Of a DNA stretch of 27,689 nt, positions 8,813 through 17,811 are shown piece by piece. This stretch comes from Polysphondylium violaceum (taxonomy: Eukaryota; Evosea; Eumycetozoa; Dictyosteliales; Dictyosteliaceae): NCBI GenBank assembly GCA_000277445.1, contig AJWJ01000302.1:1-27689 (forward strand), written 5' to 3'. Position numbers and translations under genes: made by a program. The notes beneath the pieces are model-generated. The model was not told the origin of the DNA. It was given only the letters and a program-made list of their open reading frames with translations, and did no database searches. How positions within the stretch are numbered: the first letter of the stretch is position 1; each line of letters starts with the position of its first letter.

Positions 8813-11065
8813 TTAATAATATTCTATTGTATCTTTGATTTCAGATCTACAAAGTGGACATAATTTTAATTTTGTTGAACAAACATTACAGATACAACTA
8901 TGTTTACAGGGTAACAATACAACATTGATACTATTATCGACACAAACAACACATGTATTTCCATTTGAATGAGAAGAAGCATCTTTTTCCTTTTGTAAAC
9001 GATTCAATTGTTGTTGAAGTAAATCTTGTTTGGCATAGCCAACACGTTTAATACCTGTGTGATGAATTTCTTCGAGAATATTTAAATCTTGCAACGTCAG
9101 GGATCCCAATTGCTCACCCAACAAGTTTTCCACGACAATAGAGTCTTTTTTGAATCGTTCGGCAAGATTCAATTTTACACGCTCCCAATAGAGATTCTTT
9201 ATCTTTTCTTCTTGTAGTTGTTTTTTGGTGGCAAGCAATTCTTTGGTAAGGTCATTTACTTGGAGTTCGAGTGATTTGTTTAAAATATTGTCTTTGGTGG
9301 TCTTTATCGACTCGGTGTTGTCAAATGAAATGTTTGATAGCAATTTACCCATGCCCTCTTTTTTATCCAAAGGCATGTTACTGTCTTTGAGATTTTGTTG
9401 GACTTGGTAAATGATTGCTTGACAGGATTGAATGATAGAGTCTTTTTCTTGGATCGAATAGGTTAGCTTGGTGATTGCCTCCTGTGCTTTGGCTTTTTGG
9501 GTTTGTTCTTTTTTTAGTGCATTTTCAATCTTTTGAAATTTACTTGAATCGTCAAGAGAGTTGATCAACTCTTCGGCCCTGTCACTTTTTAGCTTTGAAA
9601 GTTCATTTGATAGCTCTGATTTTTGATGCTGTTCAATCTTCAACAGTGATAGAGCATTTGCCAATTGCACTTCTAAATAACTTTTACCGTCTTTACTTTG
9701 TTGTTTACTTGGATCACATAATGATATTTCTATTCCTATTGTGTTTGGTTGTTGTGAGTTTGTTGTTGTTGTTGTCGTTGTCGTTGTTGTTGTCGTTCTA
9801 TTGTTATTTGGTGTCAAAGGAGCAGATAAATCATCTTGTTGTTGTGGTGGTGGTAATAGTTTTGGAAGAAATACCTGTAAATCTATTTGACACATATCAC
9901 TATACAAAATGCCAGAAGAGCAACCTCCATACACCAACATTTCACCAGTGTCTAATAGATTACTACTATGATGAAATCTTGGAAAAAGAGTTAAACCTGC
10001 AATCACAGGCTGTGAAATCCAAGTAAATGTCTCTGTGTCTAAAATATGAACGTCATTTAAAAAGTTTACTTCATTACATCCACCATGTACCACAAAATAC
10101 CGATTACCTACTAAAACTGATGTATGCCCATTTCTCGGTGATGGTGCAATACCATTAGTTTTTATTTGACTCCAAGACAAATCTTGAACATTAAAAATAT
10201 GTACATCGTTCATTGATCTTTTACCATCAAATCCACCAAAAATTAAAACTGAATGTGATTCTTTTAAATAATGCGCTGAATGAGCTCCTCTATTACAAGG
10301 TGGTGTACCTTTTGTTGATGGTTTTGTCCATTTAATTGTATCTAAATTATTATCGTTATTATTAATATATTATCGTCATCGTCGTCTACTATTACTATTA
10401 CATACCTGCTTGACTTTTAGGAAATTCTAATATATATAAACTATTTAAATATTTATTTGAATGATTTCCTCCAAACAAGACCATTCTTACACCACTGTTT
10501 TGAAATGATGGTACATATGTACATGAATGACCTGCTCTAGAATCGGGTGTATGTTTTTCAAAATGAAAAGTACTCCATGACATTGTCCCTAAATGATTAT
10601 ATTACAAATATTAACATAATGACAACAATAATAATCACAACTAAATAACTTACTCAAATCTAAAGAATAAAGATCATTTAAATATTTCTTATTCGTTCTA
10701 CCACCAAAAATCATAACTTTTGGATTACCTTCCTCTATTAGAGTTGCACTGTGACCATATCTTGCAGAGGGACCTTTTCCCACAGTGTTTACTTCGCTCC
10801 ACACACTTGTGGTAGAATCATAAACACAAGTGTTTGAAAACAAAGCTTCACCCTGTCCTCCAAAAACGTATACTCTTTTCCCCAATGATATAGTGGCATG
10901 ACCCCATCTTGCTTCAATAGAAAAAAAACCTCCACCTAATTTTGCACCCGATGAAAAGGTGATTCTATTTGCTTTAAGTATAGTCCTAGAATTCTGCTGC
11001 TGCTGCTGTTGTTCGTCACCTATATTTTTATCTATATAGTGTTGGTTATAATTATAATAGTTCAT
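8813..11065 (-). CDS. Kelch-repeat / coiled-coil / RING-finger protein
   Basis: Probable E3 ubiquitin ligase with a Kelch propeller as substrate or partner module. Exons in transcript order are 10654-11065, 10406-10588 and 8813-10341, giving 707 aa; introns are 65 and 64 nt. The N-terminus has a short poly-Gln. Kelch blades run from about residue 45 to 330, with repeated RWGHA.., VYVFGGQG, RYGHSAT, VMIFGGRTNKKYLNDLYSLDL, RAGHSCTY, VLFGGNHSNKYLNSLYIL, RGAHSAHY, LIFGGFDGKRSMNDVHIF, RNGHTSVL and VHGGCNEVNFLNDVHIL. A Pro/Gln then poly-Thr linker follows (about 355-395). A long Lys/Glu/Leu-rich coiled coil occupies about 430-655. The last 46 residues are a C3HC4 RING: CVVC, then PCKHSCICNVC and CPLC. 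All eight zinc ligands appear present. The product is likely cytosolic. No specific characterised orthologue was recognised. Confidence 0.92.
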
Positions 11066-11950
11066 TTATTATTATTATACAATGTTCAACAACACAAATA
11101 AATATAGATATATGATGTTGATTATATTGATGTTGATGTTGATGTTAAGTAATAGTATAGAAATAATAATATCAGTAAATATATTATGTGAGAATAGAAT
11201 TGTGTGTGGTGTCTAAAATTTGCATCGATTTGTACAAAAAAAAAAAAAAACTTTTTTTTTTTTAATTTTTTTCAATTTTTAAAAAACTTGATTTTCTGAT
11301 AAAAAAATTACTTACAGCAATTATCAGACATTTGATAGAAGTAATGATGTCTTGTATATGTATAGTACTATAACCCAATACTATATAAGAGTTTAATAAA
11401 TTTTCCTTTGAAACCAAAAAATAAAAATTTTATAATAATGGATATAAAACACCAAAACTGGATTTTTTTTTTTTCTTGCTTGTGTTGTGCTATAGCAGAA
11501 AAGGATATTGGTGTGGGGTTATAATTTAATTAGCTTGGAATATTAAATTAATTGTTGTGGTAGTGTGTGATTTTATATGTAGTCCAAATGGGGGGTATTT
11601 TCACACACACACAATATAAATAAAAATGTAAATGTAATTGATTAAATAGATCAAATAGTAATAATAGTAATGATAATAATAATAATAAAGATAATTATCT
11701 ATCTATCTATTTATTTATATACTATAGTTTTGACAATTATGAATAGTAGTAACATGATAGAAAAAACACACATCCTCCTCATAAAATTGGCAGGCAGCAG
11801 TTGTATAGGTATCAAAATATAAAAAAAAAATTTAAAAAAATATTTTGATTAACCTTAGTCTGAAAATATGAAATTCTTTCTCAAACAACAACTTACTCTC
11901 ACACTCACTCAATAGTTTAGTTTGTGTGTGTCGACACTATAATTTATTTT

Positions 11951-12100
11951 CACACAAACACACACATACACAAACAACACACACTTTTTTATTATGTTGT
12001 GCACCATATTTGATTATGATCAAGTAAAGGGAATGAAAAGGGTTGGCTAATATGGGGATCGTGTGTGTATGTGTGGGTGAATATATGAGTGTGAATGTGT
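11951..12100. repeat. inverted CA-rich / TG-rich microsatellite pair
   Basis: A CA-rich run (11951-11984) is followed about 76 nt later by a TG-rich run (12061-12100) in the opposite sense. The two could pair imperfectly as a foldback. It may be only two unrelated microsatellites. Confidence 0.4.
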
Positions 12101-12701
12101 TAAGATAATTGAGTTGCCAAAACAAACAAAATAATCATAAAGTTACATTTTGAGTGGAATTTTTAAAAGTAGTAAAATTACAATTTTGGTAATTATCGTT
12201 ATCATTTCATTTACGACCGGTATGGTGTATAGACATTGGTTTTGAAAAGGAAAAAGAAAAAATCGACAAAAAAAAAAAATATAAAAAAAAAAACTATAAA
12301 AATTTTAAAAAAGAAAAAAAATAAAAAAATCAAAGAAGGGCCTATGGCTTTGTGATGGAATTTGTGATTGGGTAGATTCTAAGGAATTTCACCCACACAT
12401 TTATTTCAAAGTCATCAATAAACAAACAAAACTTAATATTAATATTTTCAGTTTTCTTTACCTCCTTGAAAAATAATCAAAAAAAAAAAACAAAAAAACA
12501 AAAAAAAAAAAAAAAAAAAAATAATCTAAACTATAAAAATTATACTCTAAACGCTTCAGGTAATCAAAACAAAACAAAAAGTTTTGATTGAGCCCAACAA
12601 TTTAGATCTCATGATTTTCATACGGGAACAAGTTTTTTAATCCCCAAACGAAAAAAAAAATATTTGATATTTATGTGTGATCTCACGAGCTTCAATTTAA
12701 T

Positions 12702-13012
12702 GGGGGGCGAGCATTCTTAGGCAAACAAAAGAAATTTTCAAATTTCCTTTGCCTCTGGCGTTGCTGCAAAAAAATGATGAGAAATTTGTGCAAAAATTTT
12801 GTTTTTTTTTTTTCAAATCAAATATTGCTAAATCTCAAATTGGAGAGATTTCTTTATTCAATCAAAAATCAGGCAGTTACCGTGATAAGAATCAATTTTC
12901 TCGCCCCCTTCTTTTATGCCTTGCATTTATTTGACCAATAATTTTAATCTAAAAAAGTTGTTAGGCTTTTGCAACCCATACAGACAGGGCGAGCTATGAC
13001 TTTGCCCCCGCC
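12702..13012. promoter_or_regulatory. cluster of GGGGGCGAG-type motifs upstream of the GPCR
   Basis: Within AT-rich DNA, GGGGGGCGAG occurs at 12702-12711. The exact reverse complement of GGGGGCGAG is at 12900-12908. GGGCGAG is at 12987-12993, and a C5 motif, TTTGCCCCCGCC, at 13001-13012. The four islands lie 500-815 nt before the GPCR ATG. Repetition of one nonamer core in both orientations suggests binding sites for a transcription factor, or paired stems of an RNA. Neither is proven. Confidence 0.35.
12719..12754. repeat. imperfect hairpin
   Basis: AGGCAAA (12719-12725) pairs with TTTGCCT (12748-12754). Inside, GAAATT (12731-12736) pairs with AATTTC (12741-12746) across a 4-nt loop. It sits within the G/C-motif cluster. 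Confidence 0.35.
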
Positions 13013-13514
13013 AACATTTATCGACTAGATTTTTTTAAAATGATGATCAAAAATAAAAACAACGAGGAGTATTAGAGAAAAAAAAACTCTTTTTGCTTTT
13101 GTTTTGGTGCGGTCTTGGTTTTTTTTTTTAATTGATATTTTTTCCTAAAAACGATAAAGATATAAATATAACACTGATAGTAGTAATAATAATAATATAC
13201 ATATATATACATATTATTATTTTCCCAAATTAATCTATTATTTATTGTTTGTTGTATTATTTTTAATTGTTGTATTTATAGTCTCCGCCATAGTGTTGTA
13301 ATTTTGATCATCACTAGTATTTTTTTTTTTTGTTTTTTTTTTTCATGATTTCTTTTTTTTAGATTTATCTCTTTGCCACCATATATATTTAAAAAAAATA
13401 TCACCGAAACTCACCACAAAATCAAAATTGATTTTGAGATATATTTCTAAATAGAACTTTCCGATATTTTACATATACACATAAATATAAATACCGAAAA
13501 CGAAAAAAACAAAA

Positions 13515-15695
13515 ATGATGAAATACTTTTCATTCATAATTGTACTTTTATCGCTGGTAGCCTATAATGTAAGATTTGGCGATGCTATTCCTTGTCAAAT
13601 TGCGCTATTCCTTAGTGGTGATTTCAACGATATGGGATACAATTACATGATGAACGAAGGTCGTGTTAGAACTGAAAAGAATTTAAAACTCACACATACC
13701 ATGTATTACTCAAATCTTGAGGGTGAAGATGAAAAAACTGGCGAGGCTATTGAAGAGGCTATCCGAGAGGGATCCAATCTCATGATCATTTCCTCACAAG
13801 TTCACGCAACAATTGGTATTCAATATGCCAGAAAATATTTAGACGCCAATATTTTTTGGTTGATTAGATCCAAGAGTAGACCAACACCAGATAATCTCCC
13901 CAACGTTGCCATTTTGAATTACAACAGTGCCCAACTTCAATATCTTTTGGGTTATTTTGCTGGTCTCACCACCAAAACCGATAAAGTTGGTTTTGTGTCT
14001 CCAGGCTACTGGGTTCAAAAGCTTTTGACTGTAAATTCATTTTATGTCGGTGCCAAAAGAGCCAATCCAAATATTAAATTCTACTCTGTATACACTGGAT
14101 CATGGTTCAATCCCGATGTTGCCGCCAGAGCTTCATTGGAACTCATCTCTCAAGGTGTAGATCTCTTGGGCATGAGTCAAGATGATATGACTGTTCAAAC
14201 CACAGTAATAGAAAACAATGGTACTTTTGGTCTCGGTGCCACTGGTTATCCTGAAAGATTAATCTACGGTGAGGCCATTGGTATGAGTTATATTACAAAT
14301 TGGACCAATGTTTTTACTCACTATGCCGAAACCATTATCAACAATACATGGATTCCTTATGATGTTTACAATGCCAATATTAAAGATAACACTCTTCAAA
14401 TGGATTCCTTTAGCTATCGTGTTTCACAAACTGTTCAAGACAGATTCAACGCAGAATATAACCTCTTCAAACTTGATAATACATATAGACCTTTCATGTG
14501 TGATCCAGGATATGATGTTGAATATACTTTAGATAGTAAAGGCTGTGTAAAAACAGAAGCTGAGTTTTATGGAAATAGTCTACTTTTACCAGAGATTGAA
14601 GATTTTGGTTTATATACTGTACCATTAGAATTTGTAAGTTTAATATTTCTTTTGAACTATATTAAAGAATAATTGATTATTAACATAATAAAATAGGTCC
14701 CATATCCAGATTCATTAAAATATGGTTTATCAATTACTGCTGGTATTTGCATCTTTTGTACATTAGCTAGTATGGGAGTTGTTTTATACTACAACAATGC
14801 CAAGGTGATTAGATCAGCAAGTCCAACCTTTTGTATTGCAATTTTAATTGGTTGTCTCTTTGTTTTCATCGGTGTTATTTTATGGGCACAAAATCCAACT
14901 GATAATCTCTGTAGATCAAAGATTTGGATGATTTCACTTGGTTACACAATTATGCTTGGTAATCTTTTAGTAAAGAATTGGAGAATTTGGTTATTGTTTG
15001 ATAATCCAAAATTAAAGAGAAGAGTATTGACAAACTTTAAACTTTTCCCATGGGTTGGAGGTATTATGCTTTTGGATATCTTGATCTTGGCCCTCTGGAA
15101 CGGTCTTGGTGATATTACCGCCACAAAGAAACCAGGTGTCGATGGATTGGGTAAATACGAATATCTCGACGTTTGTACATTTAATCAAAAGGGTGACATT
15201 ATGCTCTACATTCTCTTGATTTTCCACGGCATCATGTTGTTGGTCGGTTGTTTTGTTTCTTTCAAGATTAAGGTTGTCGATATTGACGAGTTTAATGAAA
15301 GTAAACCAATTTCCACCACACTCTACTCTATTGCCTTTTGTTTATTCATTGTTATTCCTTTGATGGTATCTCCACAATCAAATGCCAATCAAAGTATTAT
15401 TATTTGTGCCTGTGCCATTTTTACCACCATGTCTAGTATTTTGATTCTCTTTGGCTCCAAATTCCACAAAATGATTGTAGAAGGTCCAGCCATCAACGAA
15501 ACCTTTAGATCAAGCAGCAACACTAAAAACTCTGAAACCTTTTCAGGAAACGACCACGAAATGGAGAAAAAAGAGGATAAGGAAGAAACCAAAACTGTAG
15601 CTACCACTGCCCCCAAATCAATCACTATTTCCTCTGCCATTGATGACAGTAACAATCAAATCAAGTCTGATATTGAAGAAGACATAAATATTTAA
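13515..15695 (+). CDS. family 3 (GABA-B/mGluR-like) G-protein-coupled receptor, Grl type
   Basis: Seven-helix plasma-membrane receptor of the dictyostelid Grl group. Exons are 13515-14633 and 14697-15695; the 63-nt intron has GTAAGT and AATAG ends and joins PLEF to VPYP. The protein is 705 aa. A signal peptide covers about 1-24 (hydrophobic FSFIIVLLSLVAY). Residues about 27-330 form a periplasmic-binding-protein-like domain of the Bmp/Med lipoprotein type (IALFLSGDFNDMGYNYMMNEG, then NLMIISSQ, LGYFAGL, KVGFVSPG, VDLLGMSQDD). A short Cys-bearing segment precedes TM1. Seven hydrophobic helices run from about 382 to 625, with KNWRIWLLFDNP after TM3 as in GABA-B-like receptors. The cytosolic tail is Ser/Thr/Lys/Glu-rich. 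Start: two tandem ATGs after AAAAA; the first is taken. D. discoideum relatives include the folate receptor fAR1 (GrlL) and GABA-responsive Grl proteins; the ligand here cannot be told. Confidence 0.94.
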
Positions 15696-16067
15696 ATTCC
15701 AGTATATCATATAGAATCTTATCTTATTCACATATATATCTATCCATTTATCAAAAAAAAAAAAAAAAAAAAAAACAAAACAAACCAAAAAGAAAAGAAA
15801 CAAGACTCTTTTATATAGATTTAAATCGAATCGAATTCAATTCAACACCACATTTTATAGAAACCACCTTTTAATAAATTTATTCAAAATGATATCATAA
15901 TTATCATTTTCAATCAACTAAAATCATATGACCACCATCAAACCAAATCTACCAATCAATCGCCAATTCACTCCATTGTATTATTTAAATAAAAACAAAC
16001 TCAACAATATTATCCATTACTTATTAAATATATCGCGTTTGTTTAAATCAACATATTTATTTATCGT
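15696..16067. other. convergent 3' interval
   Basis: 372 nt between the GPCR stop (+) and the REXO4-like stop (-). It holds a run of more than 20 A near 15753-15774 and otherwise plain AT-rich DNA. It is presumably two 3' UTRs. Confidence 0.5.
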
Positions 16068-17116
16068 TTAAGCAAATGCTTTTGTAATATCTTTTCCATA
16101 AAACTTTTGATTTGTAAATTGCTCCCATTCCTTTTTACATTTTAAATACAATAACATACAAAGCTTTGCGTCTCTTACGCCATCGACCTCCCATCTGTCT
16201 GGCGAGAATTTGAGTTCTCTCTTGGATATATTCTTCAAGGAATCCTGTTCCTTGGTGGTTGGGTTGAAAAACTGGGGGAAATGAAGAGCATCTCTGAGTT
16301 GCTTTTTCTTGTAAGTGAGTTTGAGTACTTTGAGATCCTCGTTCAAATCATGACCAATAATGATTTTATCACGTAATATCTTTTCCACCTCTTTTTGTAC
16401 TTCAAAAAACTTTACACCTTTTCTATTGATAATGTCTCTTGTCAAGCCGGTGTATTTGGTTCTATAATCAATAACATTCTCTAATGGAATGACGACCTTT
16501 TCATAAATAATGTTTCCAAATTGATTTGCTATACATATCTTTCCAATTGAACTCTTGTTTCCTTCGACTTCCAATACCTTACAATCTATTGCTAAATATT
16601 TAGTTGCTCTATATTGTGTTATCGGGGTGTTAGGTATTTTGATACCATCATATGATCTCTGTCTCTCTTTTTACACTACTTACGATTTATCGTCAGATTC
16701 TTCTTGAAAAAGTTCATTATAATCTTTAATATAAACAATACTTCTCTCTGCTTTGGCAGATTCTGCTGCTTCTTTCTGTGCTTTATTTGCAAGTTTAACT
16801 TCTTTTTTCTTTTGATAAACTTTTAATTTACCTTGTAATGATTTCTATATGATAATAGTTTGTCAATATAATGCATATATACATATAGTAATTATTAATA
16901 GCTTACATTTAATTGATTCCAATTTGAATTTACAGCTTCTTTGGGCACTGGAATAATCTCTTGAGGTGGCTGTTCAATGACAATAGCGGGTGGAGTATCA
17001 ACTTTTGGTTTAATGACCACTTTTTTCTCTTTCTTTTTAATTTTTAATCCCTTTTTCTTATACACCCATCCTTCTCTAGGTGCTTGCTTTTGTTTATTAT
17101 TATTATTTGAAACCAT
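16068..17116 (-). CDS. REXO4-like DEDD exonuclease homologue, catalytic residues degenerate
   Basis: Exons in transcript order are 16907-17116, 16684-16844 and 16068-16608, giving 303 aa; introns are 62 and 75 nt, the latter with a CTAAC branch-like sequence. The N-terminus is Lys-rich and basic (APREGWVYKKKGLKIKKKEKK), as in nucleolar Rex4/XPMC2 proteins. The exonuclease-type domain spans about 125-303. It follows human REXO4 closely: YLAIDC, ANQFGNIIYEKVVIP, IDYRTKYTGL, KIIIGHDLNEDLKVL, VRDAKLCMLLY and CKKEWE. The DEDDh signature is altered: Exo I reads D-C-K where the family has D-C-E, and the general-base His five residues before the Exo III Asp is Val. The Exo II and Exo III Asp remain. 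Family known for 3'-5' exonuclease or ribosome biogenesis roles. Here an active nuclease is doubtful, while a structural role in pre-rRNA processing is possible. Start: first ATG, in an AAC-rich N-terminus. Confidence 0.9.
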
Positions 17117-17303
17117 TGTTCTCTATCTTTATTATTATTGAATCTATTCCCAAAATTAAAAACATAGAAAAAAAAAAAAAAAAAAAAAAAAAAACCGAAA
17201 ACGAGTGTTTTTTCATTCATCAAAAATTAATTACAAATTCATTTCATGATATTATTCAACAAATATGGCCGATCCCCGCTTGGCTTTCCAGACTCCCGCT
17301 CCA

Positions 17304-17378
17304 GTATACCTGTTCCTTTAGGCATCTTGTAACAAAATACTGTATTTTGTTACACGATGCCTAAAAGAACAAGTGTAC
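17304..17378. repeat. 75-bp near-perfect palindrome
   Basis: Arms 17304-17340 and 17342-17378 are 37 nt each around a single central T, and match at 33 of 37 positions. The central 12 bp of each arm (GTAACAAAATAC and its complement) is perfect. Pairing may continue weakly outward through CTCCC (near 17293) and GGGAG (near 17387). Of the four mismatches, one (outermost) would be a G:U wobble in RNA from the + strand and two would be in RNA from the - strand. It could be a foldback element remnant, a small-RNA precursor or a chance inversion. No target-site duplication was identified. Confidence 0.75.
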
Positions 17379-17406
17379 CACCCCATGGGAGATGATATAC
17401 AACAAG

Positions 17407-17425
17407 GGATTTTGTTGGTAAATCC
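17407..17425. repeat. short hairpin
   Basis: GGATTT (17407-17412) and AAATCC (17420-17425) around a 7-nt loop, just after the 75-bp palindrome. Confidence 0.3.
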
Positions 17426-17552
17426 TATTTTATTTGTATATAGTATTATTATCCTAATCATAATATTCTTGAGAATAGTACAATTAGAACAAAATTGTAA
17501 TCATTTAACAAAGGAATATACATTCGTTCATATTATTGCTTAATTCTATTGG

Positions 17553-17574
17553 AATAAGGTTATTTCACCTTATT
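17553..17574. repeat. short hairpin
   Basis: AATAAGGT (17553-17560) and ACCTTATT (17567-17574) form a perfect 8-bp stem with a 6-nt loop. Confidence 0.4.
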
Positions 17575-17689
17575 TTTGTATTTTTTGTATGAGATTTAAG
17601 CCATATCAAACCTCCTTAAAATTGCTATTTACAATATTCTTTTATGCACTTTACGAAATAAATAAATATTTAATTTAGAATATACAAAT

Positions 17690-17735
17690 AAAAAATAGTA
17701 CTTTTTTGATTAAATTATTGATCGTACTATTTTTT
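17690..17735 (-). repeat. 12-bp stem hairpin downstream of the ATP6AP2 gene
   Basis: AAAAAATAGTAC (17690-17701) is the exact complement of GTACTATTTTTT (17724-17735), with a 22-nt loop. It lies 77 nt past the ATP6AP2 stop on the - strand, so it may sit in the 3' UTR or act in 3'-end formation. Confidence 0.35.
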
Positions 17736-17811
17736 TTCTTTTAAAAACTTTATTAAGATCTTGTTTTGGCAAAAGTTAAAATAATAATATGATGGGGAAT
17801 ACTTGGAGTAT

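Larger units (their letters stand above)
11066..13514. other. 2.4 kb gene-poor region between divergent genes
   Basis: Lies between the Kelch-RING start (-) and the GPCR start (+). Most of it is AT-rich with many A or T runs, a short TATC microsatellite near 11697-11712, and CA/TG-rich segments (listed). A distinct part at about 12690-13015 carries G/C-rich islands and a hairpin (listed). No ORF with recognisable protein character was found. No tRNA B-box (GGTTCGA) or other known RNA signature was seen. It is long for dictyostelid intergenic DNA and may hold an extended GPCR promoter or an unrecognised non-coding RNA. Confidence 0.5.
17117..17811. other. 695-nt intergenic segment rich in inverted repeats
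   Basis: Lies between the start of the REXO4-like gene and the stop of the ATP6AP2 gene, both on the - strand. It contains an A run (about 17165-17193), a G/C-richer patch (about 17270-17395) with a 75-bp palindrome, and three smaller hairpins (listed). No protein-coding frame was found. Confidence 0.55.

Noticed and set aside
12749-12934. 61-codon frame in the 2.4 kb gap
   Set aside because: It lacks an initial ATG, is interrupted by a T-run-encoded Phe stretch and shows no domain; not supported as a gene.
11066-13514. tRNA or known class I RNA gene in the long gap
   Set aside because: No B-box, cloverleaf or recognised 5'/3' conserved sequence was found by eye on either strand.
16661-16684. 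A 21-nt intron that would also keep the REXO4-like frame
   Set aside because: Far shorter than any other intron here. The 75-nt alternative (16609-16683) has good GTAAGT and ATATAG ends and gives the conserved ATKYLAIDC junction.
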